Notes: generated from the sequence alone by a model not told the origin. 64,000 nt of DNA from Rheinheimera mesophila (GCF_000986865.1 NZ_LAVS01000090.1:115583-179582), one strand, 5' to 3'. Numbered from the stretch's first letter, positions 1 through 8,872 are shown. Numbers and translations are program-made.

Positions 1-251
1 GTGAACAGTGGCTGTCCTTGCTCATTCACAATGCTGGCACAAATGCGCGCCACCATTACACCGTCATTTGCCTGAAACTTTGCTTCTGTATTCACGGTGG
101 CAAATGATTTTTTACGGACATAAACGGTGGCTGAAAGCTCAGTTTCATTGCCTTCGTCGTCTGTCACATACCATTTAATTTCACGCTGAACAGGCGCAGC
201 AGCTGTGAAGCTGCGGCTACTGGCCAGTAAATCTTTAGTTAAAAGCGACAT
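1..251 (-). CDS. Phage tail assembly chaperone-like protein (partial)
   Basis: The reading frame opens with ATG at 251 and is cut by the left edge of the window, so only about 83 residues from the N-terminus are visible (MSLLTKDLLASSRSFTAAAP...). Its place directly after the tail tube gene, in the same direction, is where siphoviruses such as lambda and HK97 keep their tail assembly chaperone (gpG/gpGT-type), which coats the tape measure protein during tail assembly. The visible part is consistent with that small acidic/mixed family, but I assign it mainly by position. Whether a programmed frameshift product follows cannot be seen. Confidence 0.55.
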   Translation of the reverse strand, partial: MSLLTKDLLASSRSFTAAAPVQREIKWYVTDDEGNETELSATVYVRKKSFATVNTEAKFQANDGVMVARICASIVNEQGQPLF

Positions 252-266
252 ACATTGATTACCTTA

Positions 267-773
267 TTAAGCTGGAGTGTATTCGTCTGCAGGTCGGCCT
301 TTCCTTTTCCATTGGCCCTTACCGGAGCGCTGGATAGATAAAGCAGTTTGAACAACTGCATTGATCGCAAAATCAAACGGGAAGTCGGCCACGTAGCCTT
401 CAAATATGTACCAGGTACGGGTGTTCGGTAATTTCAGGGCACCAGATGTAACGACAGGTGCGATGTTTTTACCATCGGCCCAGCCAACAATAAACTGAAT
501 ATTCCTTTCGGTTTCCTCATCAGCCAGCTCAGCCAAACGGATATGAGCATCTATAGAGGGATCAGCCTTAACAGAGCCAGACGCTTGACCAGGTGTCGGC
601 ATGCCTTTTTTGTAGCGCATAGCTTCATCTTCTAAATCAGTATCGTCAACCTGGCCCGCAGGGGAACCACCCGGGTTAAACTGAGTAAGGCCTGGTATTT
701 TTACAACTTCTTGACCGACTTCTGCATCAGGATCAATGAAATAGACCTGAGTGCCCTTGGTTAATTGAGACAT
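267..773 (-). CDS. Phage major tail tube protein
   Basis: 168 residues. This is the expected tail tube subunit, which polymerises around the tape measure to form the tube of a long non-contractile tail. The N-terminal part (LTKGTQVYFIDP) and the central segment with D-x-T-D-L-E-D-E, typical of a phage tail tube fold, fit the siphovirus tube family. It lies between the gp10-like neck gene and the tail chaperone, exactly where HK97-like phages place it. It starts at ATG 773 with a GGAG-containing leader (GGAGTTACCACC). No odd features. Confidence 0.75.
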   Translation of the reverse strand: MSQLTKGTQVYFIDPDAEVGQEVVKIPGLTQFNPGGSPAGQVDDTDLEDEAMRYKKGMPTPGQASGSVKADPSIDAHIRLAELADEETERNIQFIVGWADGKNIAPVVTSGALKLPNTRTWYIFEGYVADFPFDFAINAVVQTALSIQRSGKGQWKRKGRPADEYTPA

Positions 774-786
774 GGTGGTAACTCCT

Positions 787-1254
787 TTATTGCTTTAACG
801 CTTTATCAAGTTCTTTATTGAGCTCAATGCTGAAACGGTTAATTACTTGGTTAGTATTTGCGCTGAAAACTGGGCGCATGTATGGCTGTTCACGAACGAA
901 CTTTGTCCCGAACTCAATGAAGTGCCAATGAGGGGTGTTCCCCTTTGGCCCAGTGTCCGGGTTCCCTGATGGAATATTTTTAAAGTTCGTCGCAACGCCG
1001 ATCCGATATAGGTGCTTGCCTGTTTGGCGATAAACTTTGGTACCAAATTGAAGGCGAATATTGTCTGCTATTCTGCGACCAGTTTTTGGGTCATCTAGAG
1101 CTAACGCCTTTTGCTTTGCGGCACGCACCAGAATGCCAGACGCTCTGCGCAAGGCAGATCTGGTGGCTTTACCTCTTACCTCAGCTTTTACCAGGGCGAG
1201 CTTTCGCCTTACTTCATTAAAACCAATGAGCGAGAATGTAATTTTGTTAGCCAT
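787..1254 (-). CDS. HK97 gp10-like tail completion/neck protein
   Basis: 155 residues if started at ATG 1254 (MANKITF); a TTG two codons upstream is possible but less likely. Members of the HK97 gp10 family are small basic proteins at the head-tail interface that help finish the tail end. The C-terminal pattern with PHWHFIEFGT followed by PYMRP is the recognisable family signature (residues about 110-130). The gene follows the DUF3168-like gene almost without gap and precedes the tail tube gene, the conserved HK97 order. Confidence 0.8.
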   Translation of the reverse strand: MANKITFSLIGFNEVRRKLALVKAEVRGKATRSALRRASGILVRAAKQKALALDDPKTGRRIADNIRLQFGTKVYRQTGKHLYRIGVATNFKNIPSGNPDTGPKGNTPHWHFIEFGTKFVREQPYMRPVFSANTNQVINRFSIELNKELDKALKQ

Positions 1255-1256
1255 GA

Positions 1257-1667
1257 TCAACTCATGTACTTAAAGGTAATTTCGCTAACCAGGTCTGACG
1301 AAACCCACAACTGTTCCGGGTCCCCTTCCTGATCAACCTCCTCCACGTCGATATTAATGAAGGCGTAATGGTCGTTAGCATCGGTGCAATCCTCGAGCGC
1401 TGTGGTGACTTCTTTTACCAGTAGCTTTAACTGAACAAAGTTTTCAGCAACCAGTTTGAATGTCATAACAAAGTCACCAATGTCCGACTTTTCACCGTCT
1501 AAATCGCGCTGCCGCTTTGGCTTGCTCGCCTGGTAAATGATGTATGGAAATTCGGCATCTTCATCCGGATAGACAGGTGTAATCCGGTCGACCACCAGAG
1601 CCTGTATTTCTGGCTGCGCCAGTAGGTAATCCCGTATTGTGAACTCAATAGGCGCTGCATCAGACAC
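1257..1667 (-). CDS. DUF3168-like tail completion protein
   Basis: 136 residues. Proteins of this type (tail terminator/completion, related to lambda gpU and HK97 gp11-like) cap the head-proximal end of the tail tube. Seen here: a compact acidic protein with the stretch FPYIIYQ near residue 41 and a C-terminal strand ending SEITFKY, both typical of the family. The start overlaps the end of the upstream head closure gene by eight bases, indicating one translationally coupled late operon. Confidence 0.7.
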   Translation of the reverse strand: MSDAAPIEFTIRDYLLAQPEIQALVVDRITPVYPDEDAEFPYIIYQASKPKRQRDLDGEKSDIGDFVMTFKLVAENFVQLKLLVKEVTTALEDCTDANDHYAFINIDVEEVDQEGDPEQLWVSSDLVSEITFKYMS

Positions 1668-1980
1668 GAGGAAGCTCCAGTACGATAATCAGCTCACGGT
1701 TTAAATTTTTCGTGTTATCTACCTTGGTTATTTTGTACATCAGCCCCTGATAGCTGGCTGATAAGTTAGCCTTAATTTGCGGGTAGTAACGGGTTCTCAG
1801 CATAATTTGCCCGGCAACAGCTATCCCAGCAGCTATTTTCTTTGCTGATTCAGTTGCCGATAGTGGCTCGCACTTTAATTCACCAATTTTCGTGGCCACT
1901 TTCGTTTTCTGGCCGCTGGCGTCACGGGCGCCAGCTTCGCTGAAAATTTCGAGCTTGTGTCGTAAACCGCCGCCACGCAT
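1660..1980 (-). CDS. Phage head closure protein (head-tail joining)
   Basis: 106 residues beginning MRGGGLRHKLEIF. The opening L-R-H-K-L-E-I-F, the central G-Q-I-M-L-R-T-R-Y and the following short beta-rich core match the SPP1 gp16 / HK97 gp9 head-tail joining family (PF05521). The protein forms the ring that closes the connector once DNA has been packaged. The gene begins on the same base as the last base of the upstream connector gene, another sign of coupled translation in the head-tail cluster. Confidence 0.8.
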   Translation of the reverse strand: MRGGGLRHKLEIFSEAGARDASGQKTKVATKIGELKCEPLSATESAKKIAAGIAVAGQIMLRTRYYPQIKANLSASYQGLMYKITKVDNTKNLNRELIIVLELPRV

Positions 1981-2528
1981 TAGCCGATCCTTGGTATGTA
2001 GTAATGGTTTAACAGCATGAAGACCCCCATTGGCAACTCACCAACATTAACGGCTGTGCTCGCCTCTCTGTTTTCATACAAATGACCGATAATCAATAAA
2101 GCTGCGCTACGGACAGTAGCCGGCAATATGTCGAAGCCAACTTCAGCGGTTATAGTTACAGATTCAGGCTCCGCAATAGTTCGCGGCCAGCTCTGACCAA
2201 AAGGCGGCAGTAATACTGGGTAAACTCTTTTCCGTGCGTCTAACCTGAGTGTTGCAACGTCCAGTTCCTGGCTGATGCCCTGTGCATCGGTATACTCAAC
2301 TAAGGTTATGTTTTGAACTGGCGTCCACTCCAGCTCAATTAGAGTTGAGCCTGCTGGAAAACCGTCAAGGACTAATGTTTCTTCCCGTGCAATAAAACAA
2401 GTCCCCGTTATTTGCTCTGCAAGTTTAAGAGCTGCTTCGGCCAGACTCAGTAAAAAATCATCTTCACTGCCATCATCAAAGCTCGAATCAAGACGCAGGT
2501 GTTTTTTAATCAGCGCCAGATCAATCAT
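1980..2528 (-). CDS. Head-tail connector protein (gp6-like)
   Basis: 182 residues. The N-terminus MIDLALIKKHLRLD followed by an acidic segment and the helix SLAEAALKLAEQITG is the hallmark of the gp6-like connector family (PF05135/HK97 gp6). These proteins form a ring of 12-13 subunits between portal and head closure protein. The middle region (about 65-135) is beta-rich, and the last third contains the helix VRSAALLIIGHLYENREA typical of this family. It starts at ATG 2528; the gene upstream is separated by a terminator-like hairpin. Confidence 0.8.
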   Translation of the reverse strand: MIDLALIKKHLRLDSSFDDGSEDDFLLSLAEAALKLAEQITGTCFIAREETLVLDGFPAGSTLIELEWTPVQNITLVEYTDAQGISQELDVATLRLDARKRVYPVLLPPFGQSWPRTIAEPESVTITAEVGFDILPATVRSAALLIIGHLYENREASTAVNVGELPMGVFMLLNHYYIPRIG

Positions 2529-2568
2529 TGGTAGTTCCTAATGTCAGTGAGCATGTTTTTCAAATAAA

Positions 2569-2592
2569 AAGCCGGAGCGTTTGCCCCGGCTT
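2569..2592 (-). terminator. Rho-independent terminator after the small capsid-proximal gene
   Basis: Inverted repeat AAGCCGG ... CCGGCTT with a 10-nt loop. On the minus strand the stem is followed by TTTTTATTTG, a clear U-tract. It stands just downstream of the 64-residue gene at 2613-2807, and readthrough would be needed to reach the connector gene. Confidence 0.75.
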
Positions 2593-2612
2593 AGGTTTGT
2601 ACTTTTTCTATG

Positions 2613-2807
2613 TTATTCAGAGGCTTCTTTTAACTCAGTGCCTGAGACGGCGACCTTAATTCCCTCTACAAGCTTAGTTGCCTGTTTCTGCGGGAAACCA
2701 GCCACATCGCCACGGCTGTAACGTCCCCAAGGCTTAGTAAAAGTGACAGTTACGTTTTTGTTTTCAGCTTTTTCAGCTGGTTTATCTTCATTTTTTGTAG
2801 CGGCCAT
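2613..2807 (-). CDS. Small lysine/glutamate-rich protein of the head cluster
   Basis: 64 residues. The N-terminal third is charged and low in complexity (A, K, E, N). The rest, from VTVTFTKPWGRYSRGDVAGF on, resembles a short beta-hairpin domain often found in small phage head genes downstream of the major capsid gene. I do not recognise a named family. It is flanked on both sides by terminator-like hairpins, so it may be expressed as its own unit or dosed relative to the capsid gene. A decoration or head-stabilising role is possible but only inferred from position. Confidence 0.6.
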   Translation of the reverse strand: MAATKNEDKPAEKAENKNVTVTFTKPWGRYSRGDVAGFPQKQATKLVEGIKVAVSGTELKEASE

Positions 2808-2838
2808 GATGACTACCTATATTTTTGTGAATGAAAAA

Positions 2839-2856
2839 GGCGGCCTCTAAGCCGCC
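2839..2856 (-). terminator. Rho-independent terminator after the major capsid gene
   Basis: Perfect 6-bp stem GGCGGC/GCCGCC with a CTCTAA loop. On the minus strand it is followed by TTTTTC. It is 13 bases beyond the stop codon of the capsid gene. Confidence 0.75.
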
Positions 2857-2869
2857 CATTCGATATTGA

Positions 2870-4153
2870 TTACCAGGTAACAGCGGTACCCAGGGCTAAG
2901 CCTTCTACATGGCGGAAGCCCACGTCATGCTCTGCTACTACACGTACCAATGACTGGTTGCGAGCAAACGCTGATACCAGGTTGCCGCTGCCATCTTTGT
3001 AAGTTGCTTCCTTACTAAAATCGATGGTCATATTGTCCATTTCGCCGATGATCACATCGTTCCAGTCGGCAAAGTAGATTTCAGACTCATTGCTGCCCGT
3101 GCCCAGGTTCACCGGAATGGTTGTGCTGTGGACGATTGGATACCCCTTCAGCATGCCCTGAGCCATCTCAGGATAAGCCTTATTGCCATTGCCATCACGC
3201 AAACCCTGCAGCTTGATAAAGCTACGTGGAGAAAGTGACCAGCCAGGGCGTATCAGCAGGCTGTCAGACTGCAATAACATAAGGATCAGTTGGTCAAGCC
3301 AGGCATCAATAGTGGTCAGGTCGGCGGTACCAGCCCAAGCCAGCGTGCGGCTGGCATCGGTCGCTGTTTTCTTAAAGCCTTTGGGTGTATTGGATGTACC
3401 ATCATCACGCAGGAAAGCTTTATCTTCACGTACTGACATGGCGCCTAAAATGTCATTCAATACCAAGTTTTCGACCTGAAACCCGGCGCGGCCGATCAAC
3501 TGGTTGCTAATTGGTACCAGAGTAATCATGGTTTTAGCGTTCAGTTTGACATCGTCGAAATCAGATTCAGTACCGTTCACATCCGTTCCTTCGCCTACAT
3601 AGCCCGAAGTAGCGCCGGACGCCAGGCGCGGTAAAGACATATTACCGTTTGGCAGCGGCACCGTTTGCGCACCAAGGCGGCGGACCACGGTACGGGCACG
3701 CAACAGCTCAATCACTTCGTCATGGATGTTCTGTGGCACCAGCGCTCCGCCACTACCGGCTGAGGTTTCAATAGCCATAGCCACGTCATTATCGCCAATT
3801 TCATCCCGGGCAAATTTAGCGGCATCCGGCAGATCTCCTTTTGACGCGGCAATAGACATCACCATGCGAGACACTTTTGCCCCCAGGTACTGCTTAGGCT
3901 CTTGCTTCACATGAGCTGCAGGGGCTTTATTGCCAAATGCCGCGACAGGTGCCGCTGTGGCTGCAGCCATCTGCTCTGCCTGCTCCAAACGGCCTAACTG
4001 ATCACCCAGTTGTTTAAACTCGGCTGACAGCTGATCAAACTCTGCTAGTTGTTCGGCATTTAACTGGCCGTCAGCTTGTTCAATGGCCGCAATAGCCTGA
4101 ATTTTTGCGTTGATTTCAGCGCGCTTGCGGCGGAGTTCTAATACTTTAGACAT
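2870..4153 (-). CDS. Phage major capsid protein, HK97 family
   Basis: 427 residues. The first ~65 residues form a charged coiled-coil delta domain (helices rich in L, E, K, Q, A) that acts as internal scaffold and is cut off by the prohead protease. A linker rich in Ala/Pro follows. The HK97-fold body starts near residue 95 and shows the expected E-loop region (GEGTDVNGTESDFDDV), the spine helix (residues about 210-240) and a C-terminal P-domain/A-domain (WSLSPRSF, YPIVHSTTIP). It sits between the S49 protease and the connector genes, the usual HK97 order, and has terminators on both sides. Confidence 0.92.
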   Translation of the reverse strand: MSKVLELRRKRAEINAKIQAIAAIEQADGQLNAEQLAEFDQLSAEFKQLGDQLGRLEQAEQMAAATAAPVAAFGNKAPAAHVKQEPKQYLGAKVSRMVMSIAASKGDLPDAAKFARDEIGDNDVAMAIETSAGSGGALVPQNIHDEVIELLRARTVVRRLGAQTVPLPNGNMSLPRLASGATSGYVGEGTDVNGTESDFDDVKLNAKTMITLVPISNQLIGRAGFQVENLVLNDILGAMSVREDKAFLRDDGTSNTPKGFKKTATDASRTLAWAGTADLTTIDAWLDQLILMLLQSDSLLIRPGWSLSPRSFIKLQGLRDGNGNKAYPEMAQGMLKGYPIVHSTTIPVNLGTGSNESEIYFADWNDVIIGEMDNMTIDFSKEATYKDGSGNLVSAFARNQSLVRVVAEHDVGFRHVEGLALGTAVTW

Positions 4154-4181
4154 GGTATTTCACCTTTTTTAGTTACAAAAA

Positions 4182-4199
4182 AAGCGCCGTTAGGCGCTT
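4182..4199 (-). terminator. Rho-independent terminator after the prohead protease gene
   Basis: Perfect 7-bp stem AAGCGCC/GGCGCTT with a 4-nt loop. On the minus strand it is followed by a run of seven T. It lies between the protease stop and the capsid start, so full capsid expression needs readthrough, an antitermination mechanism or a separate promoter. Confidence 0.8.
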
Positions 4200-4222
4200 G
4201 GTTATGCTGCTCCGCCGCGTGG

Positions 4223-5158
4223 CTAGAGCGTCAAACTTGAGTTAATAGCAGAAGCCTGGGCACGAATACTGCGGCCACCATTTTTTGGTAAATAGGCCAT
4301 TGCTATGGCATTAATTGCATCCTGTGCAGGCGCAATTTCATCAATAAGTTTCAGCTGTAACGCTTCTTCAGCACTGAATAGTCGGGCCTCAGTAGCAATT
4401 ACATCGTCTGCTTTCAGGTTCCGGTGTTTGGCCACTGAATTTACAAAAAGGCTGTAGGCTTGATCTAACCGCTTTTCGATTTCTAACACGGCCTGATCTG
4501 TAATTTCTTCATGGGGAGAAAAGTCGTTTTTGTGGCTACCACGATAGAAGGTATTGTATTTGATACCCACTTCCGCTTCCCACTTACTGACTTCATAGGT
4601 TTCGATGATTACACCGATTGAACCAACGCCAGCAGTAGGACTGGCAATGATTTTGCTGCAGGCCGCGGCCAACATATAACCGGCGCTGTAAGCTGCAAAG
4701 TTAACCAGCGCCGTAATTGGCTTTATTTTAGTGCAGGCTCGGATAAAATCGGCAAGCTCTGCGCAACCAATAGCCTGACCGCCACCAGTGTGAAAGTCCA
4801 AAACAACTTCTTTGACCAGCTCATGGTTTACCGAGGCGGCAATTTGCTCTCTTAAACGCTCATACGACAGCAGTTCTTCACAGGTAGCGGTAATAGAGCC
4901 CCGGCGAGCAACTAAAATACCGTGCACCGGGATAACGGCAATATTTCCAGCAATGGTCACCCCTTGCAACTGACGTTCTTCGTCCCGGCCCATCGCAATG
5001 CCGACAATTTCTTCGGCCAGTTCTACATCAGTCGTAGTTCGGCCCAATAAGCGCGGTTCTAAAACTGCTTTTACAGCGTTAACCAGTTCTGAGGTTGCGT
5101 ACAGTGGCGCACCAAAAACCATGGCCGCTATATGCGGAAAGTTGATCATACGCGACAT
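4223..5158 (-). CDS. S49-family prohead maturation protease (SppA/ClpP-like)
   Basis: 311 residues. This serine protease trims the delta domain of the capsid protein during head maturation. The S49 core lies at about residues 70-260: strand IAVIPVHGIL, the oxyanion stretch HTGGGQA, the nucleophile serine in AAYSAGYML, and the downstream ASPTAGVGSIGV element. Its gene overlaps the portal gene by 13 bases at its start and precedes the capsid gene, the standard context for head proteases. Signal peptidase SppA itself is excluded by context and by the lack of a membrane anchor. Confidence 0.9.
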   Translation of the reverse strand: MSRMINFPHIAAMVFGAPLYATSELVNAVKAVLEPRLLGRTTTDVELAEEIVGIAMGRDEERQLQGVTIAGNIAVIPVHGILVARRGSITATCEELLSYERLREQIAASVNHELVKEVVLDFHTGGGQAIGCAELADFIRACTKIKPITALVNFAAYSAGYMLAAACSKIIASPTAGVGSIGVIIETYEVSKWEAEVGIKYNTFYRGSHKNDFSPHEEITDQAVLEIEKRLDQAYSLFVNSVAKHRNLKADDVIATEARLFSAEEALQLKLIDEIAPAQDAINAIAMAYLPKNGGRSIRAQASAINSSLTL

Positions 5159-6408
5159 AATATTCCCTCGATTTCTTTCATTTGCTCAGGCGTAGCGTTC
5201 ATTGAATTTTGAAGATTTGCTGAATCCACCATATTGAGCGGAGTTAAGTAACGATCACCACCAGGTATTGGTGGCATATTTTCCAGGCGGCGAATGTCGT
5301 TTACTGACAACCAGCCCCAGTTCCGGCCGATGGCGTAAGCTTCATAGCGTGATTTCTGATCACCACGCAGCAATCCGGAAATGTTGAATTCGATGTAATA
5401 GTTGTTGCGTTCGTCGGGCAACAGTAGGTCGCGCATCATTGCCGCTTCATGGCGCTTTACCCATGGCAGCAGAGTGTAGATAACGTACTGCAACCCTTGA
5501 TGCTCAATATTGTTGAAAGAGGCTTTTTCCAGATGCTGCACCATGTGCGGAGGGATCTTGTACAACCGGCACACTTCAATTACACCAAAGTTTCGGCTTT
5601 CTATGAGCTGGGCTTTTTCGTTGTCCATTGCCAACTGTTTGTACTGCATGCCCTCTTGCAATAATGCAACACTAAATGCGTTGCGCAGGCCACCGCCATG
5701 GCGCTCTGTAAACTTGTTTAGTAGGGCGTCTACCTTTGTTTGATCGCTAATTGCTGCAGACGTAGCTGGCCGTTCAATAACGCCAGACATCGTGGCGCCC
5801 CGCTGAAAGACTGCTGCTGCGTGTTGTTCTGTAGCTATGGTCAAGCCAATTGTGTCTGTGTTGGTTTGCAGCGGTGATAAACCAACATAACCATCCAAAC
5901 TGAAGTACTTGATGTGGTGGATCATATGCATAGGCACAGTTTCATTTAGATCCAGCAGCCGGTAATACGGCATACCATCAGAACCTTTAAGTACCTTCAC
6001 TTTGTTGTAGTTAATCGGGATCAGCTCTTTTGGATAGCCGTAACTATCGCGGTCGATTAACGCAACATGATTGCCTTCAATACCCAGCGAACCCTGTGCC
6101 TGCTCGTAATACTCAAAGCTGGTGTCTTTGCGGTTAGGGCTACTGTGGATCAGGTTATAAACTGGATGATCTGTTGCGCGTTCCCGGCCACCGTCAGCAG
6201 TTCGGCGGTATAGCTCACAAGGCAGTTGGGCAATACTTTCAGCAAGAAGAGTCACACACGCTCGAAAAGCTGCTACCCCCATTGCAGATTCAGTGTTAAC
6301 CATGACGCCAGCACTACTTTGGCGACTTCCCATAGAGCTGATCCAGCTTGTGAAGTTCTGCCGGGCTGTAACACCCTTATCTGTGCCGAACAAGTTAGGT
6401 AAAAACAT
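5146..6408 (-). CDS. Phage portal protein, HK97 family
   Basis: 420 residues. The portal is the dodecameric ring at one head vertex through which DNA enters and leaves. Family features visible: N-terminal FRACVTLLAESIAQLPCELYRR, central HIKYFSLDGYVGLSPL and the helical clip/stem region with FGVIEVCRLYKIPPHMV. The length is normal for PF04860 portals. It overlaps the protease gene downstream by 13 bases and begins on the base where the small membrane protein gene ends. ATG at 6408 is the natural start. Confidence 0.92.
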   Translation of the reverse strand: MFLPNLFGTDKGVTARQNFTSWISSMGSRQSSAGVMVNTESAMGVAAFRACVTLLAESIAQLPCELYRRTADGGRERATDHPVYNLIHSSPNRKDTSFEYYEQAQGSLGIEGNHVALIDRDSYGYPKELIPINYNKVKVLKGSDGMPYYRLLDLNETVPMHMIHHIKYFSLDGYVGLSPLQTNTDTIGLTIATEQHAAAVFQRGATMSGVIERPATSAAISDQTKVDALLNKFTERHGGGLRNAFSVALLQEGMQYKQLAMDNEKAQLIESRNFGVIEVCRLYKIPPHMVQHLEKASFNNIEHQGLQYVIYTLLPWVKRHEAAMMRDLLLPDERNNYYIEFNISGLLRGDQKSRYEAYAIGRNWGWLSVNDIRRLENMPPIPGGDRYLTPLNMVDSANLQNSMNATPEQMKEIEGILCRV

Positions 6409-6596
6409 TATTCCGCCTTAGGTTGCGACTTCTTATTTTGCTGGTAGGCCCACTGCCTGGTGTACAGGTAACTGGCAATCATGCAAAAAATACCAATACA
6501 GATGTAGCCGGCCGGATTGTTAAGCAACCAAACGCCAAAGCTAATTAAGCCGGCGCCCACAAGGCCCAGCACAAACAAAAAAATGGGTATCAGCAT
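6408..6596 (-). CDS. Small two-helix membrane protein between terminase and portal
   Basis: 62 residues. Two hydrophobic segments (about 2-25 and 29-46) are separated by NNPAG, followed by a basic tail KKSQPKAE. It overlaps the terminase gene by seven bases and abuts the portal gene. Small membrane proteins in this slot occur in other HK97-like phages, but I know of no assigned function. An accessory lysis or superinfection role would be guesswork. Confidence 0.65.
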   Translation of the reverse strand: MLIPIFLFVLGLVGAGLISFGVWLLNNPAGYICIGIFCMIASYLYTRQWAYQQNKKSQPKAE

Positions 6597-8293
6597 GTTA
6601 CGTCCGAGGTGTCGTAAATTGATTCTTTTGGCATTTCGACAGCTCTGGTCAGGATCCGCCCTATAGCCATCAATGTGGCCACAATGCCGTCTATTTTGTA
6701 CTCGTTCCGCTCTTTACGCGGGTATATGTTTTCTTTGGCATCAGCTTTCGCTGTCACGTTACTGGCCATCCATGTAAGCAGTGGATCTGCATCATGGACG
6801 AACCGTTTACCAGTAATGGCTGCTTCCATTTCCCGCATTGGTGGACTCATGGTTTGTACTGTGTTGCGGTACTCAACAATCTCAGCGCCGTCTTTCATCA
6901 ACTGATGCGCCAGTTGGGTAGCACGCCATGGGTCGTAGGCAACTTCCGTGATATCAAAAATTTCGCTGAGGTCTTTTATTTCTTCCCTGATCAGGTCGAA
7001 ATCAATTTCTTCACCGTCAGTTAGTGTCAACCTGCCCTCATTTACCCACTTCTCGTATGCCGAGCGATTATTACCAGCTCGCTCCAACGCACCTTCAGGC
7101 AGGTAGTTGCGGGTAAACGTGGTGTATTTGATTCGGCCAGACTCAAGCACTTCATCAAACACCAGGGACAAACTTGCTATATCGGTTTTACTGGCCAAGT
7201 CGACCCCCAAGGTGCAGCGCTTGCCTGCAAAATCCTGCAGAGTGAGGCTGGTGTCACCACAAGCATGCCAATCCGCCATGTTTAACCAGGCCGAACGGGC
7301 TGAAACCCAAATATTCAGGTGCTTGGTTAAAAAGCTATTGGTTCTGCTTGGGTAGCGAATAGCGTCCCGCAGTTGCTTGATCAGGTAGTCCTGGCTGACT
7401 GATATCCCAATGTTTGGATTTGCTTTTCGCAGATTAGCCGGGTCTTTCCAGTCATCACCAGCATCAAGCGTCCAGATAATCCCAAACAGTTCATCGTTTG
7501 GCATAACACCGTCAAGCATTTGCTGAACTTGACGACGCTTTTCATAACAAGGTCCAGCCAGATTAAAGCCGGCTGTTGTGATGATGAATGCAAGGGCCTG
7601 TTCTCTTGAGCCCATGCCAGTGATCATCGTTTCGTAGAGCTCGGGACCGTCATGCTCATGAAATTCATCAATTAGTGCGCAGCTTGGAGAACTACCGTCA
7701 CCCGGGTTGCCGATCAGTGGTTCAAATCGTGAACCATCGCCAGGAATGCTGATGTTTTTCGCCCAGATCTCTATACCTAACAAGCCGGTAAGTTGTGGAG
7801 ATTTCTCCAGCATGATTTTCGCTGGCCGGAAAACCTCCCATGCTTGCTTTTCAGTAGCTGCACCACAGTAAACTTCGGCGCCATACTCACCGTCTGCACA
7901 TAGCATGTAATTGCCAACGCCAGCAGCAATAACAGACTTACCATTTTTACGCGGTATCTCACAGTACGCTTCAGAGAATCGTCGTAAGCCGTCTTTCTTT
8001 TTCAGCCACCCAAAGACAGCGCAGAATATGAACTTCTGCCACGGCTCCAGCTTAATGAGTTGCCGTTCTCTGGCCCACTTACCTTTTGTGTGTGGTAGCA
8101 GTTGGACGAAATCGCAGACATGTTCTGCTGCGTCTCTGTCAAATTTATAAGGGAAAGCCCGCTTCTCAGAGGCTTTTAGATCATCAATATGCCTTTGACA
8201 GGCCTGTCGAACCTCTTTGCACGCAGAGATCTTCCCCGTTATCACATCCCGGGCATACTTGTTCGCCGCATTGACGTTTGGATAACTGGCCAT
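6590..8293 (-). CDS. Terminase large subunit (TerL)
   Basis: 567 residues. The packaging motor combines an N-terminal ATPase and a C-terminal nuclease. Walker A-like EIPRKNGKSVIAAG lies near residue 112, Walker B/catalytic carboxylate ALIDEFHEHD near residue 206, and the nuclease acidic motif LGVDLASKTD near residue 357. A later D-P-W-R (AYDPWRA) fits the RNase H-like fold. The length and motif set match the HK97/phiC31-type Terminase_1 group. The gene follows the P27-like small subunit by five bases. Confidence 0.93.
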   Translation of the reverse strand: MASYPNVNAANKYARDVITGKISACKEVRQACQRHIDDLKASEKRAFPYKFDRDAAEHVCDFVQLLPHTKGKWARERQLIKLEPWQKFIFCAVFGWLKKKDGLRRFSEAYCEIPRKNGKSVIAAGVGNYMLCADGEYGAEVYCGAATEKQAWEVFRPAKIMLEKSPQLTGLLGIEIWAKNISIPGDGSRFEPLIGNPGDGSSPSCALIDEFHEHDGPELYETMITGMGSREQALAFIITTAGFNLAGPCYEKRRQVQQMLDGVMPNDELFGIIWTLDAGDDWKDPANLRKANPNIGISVSQDYLIKQLRDAIRYPSRTNSFLTKHLNIWVSARSAWLNMADWHACGDTSLTLQDFAGKRCTLGVDLASKTDIASLSLVFDEVLESGRIKYTTFTRNYLPEGALERAGNNRSAYEKWVNEGRLTLTDGEEIDFDLIREEIKDLSEIFDITEVAYDPWRATQLAHQLMKDGAEIVEYRNTVQTMSPPMREMEAAITGKRFVHDADPLLTWMASNVTAKADAKENIYPRKERNEYKIDGIVATLMAIGRILTRAVEMPKESIYDTSDVTC

Positions 8294-8300
8294 TCATTCT

Positions 8301-8795
8301 CTACTTAGCGCCTCTTTTTTTAAGCAGTGCTGCAAACGGATTATCTTCAGGCTGCTTAGAACCGGCACCGAAGCGGCCCCTACTGGCCGGATCTAACCCT
8401 AATGCGGCGCCATAAGTTGCCATCTGCTTGAGACATTCGTTAATAACTGTGGCTGAAGGGTTTTTAATGGGGCCGCCAGTTGCGCCTGGTACCACAGGGC
8501 CGTGCTTAGCGTAATGTTCTTCGGCTTCACGCCACCTTTTGTACGCACTGCAGAAAGCCTCAAGGTTGTGAATATCCGTCCCCGTCAGGATCTTGGATTT
8601 CACCAACCATTCGGCCAAGGCATTCCACATATCAACAGCAATACCTGATAGCCATATCGGACATTCCGGCACCGATGCTAAAGGTTCCCCCTCAGGTGCA
8701 TCTGTGTTCAGTGGCCGCTTACCTGCATTACCCTGAATAACTTTCAGGCTAACGGGTTTTGGCTTTCGGCCGCTGCGGCCGGGTACTCCCGCCAT
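8301..8795 (-). CDS. Terminase small subunit, P27 family
   Basis: 164 residues. The N-terminus PGRSGRKPKPVSLKVIQGNAG and the WNALAEWLVKSKILTGTD helix are diagnostic for the P27 small terminase family, which recognises the packaging start site and loads TerL. Its position between an HNH endonuclease gene and TerL is the common arrangement in cos-type HK97-like phages. Start ATG 8795 is preceded by GGAGGGCG. Confidence 0.88.
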   Translation of the reverse strand: MAGVPGRSGRKPKPVSLKVIQGNAGKRPLNTDAPEGEPLASVPECPIWLSGIAVDMWNALAEWLVKSKILTGTDIHNLEAFCSAYKRWREAEEHYAKHGPVVPGATGGPIKNPSATVINECLKQMATYGAALGLDPASRGRFGAGSKQPEDNPFAALLKKRGAK

Positions 8796-8872
8796 GCTCA
8801 GCGCCCTCCAGTTTTAATTTCATTTTTCGCGAAAATAAAAATCTGATGGCGGGATCGGTGTCCGGACGAAAA

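Noticed and set aside
1061..1332. Plus-strand ORFs opposite the gp10-like gene
   Set aside because: Antisense shadows of well-supported phage genes, with no ribosome sites.
4223..5158. Host signal peptide peptidase SppA
   Set aside because: No membrane anchor and located between phage portal and capsid genes; the prohead protease call fits better.
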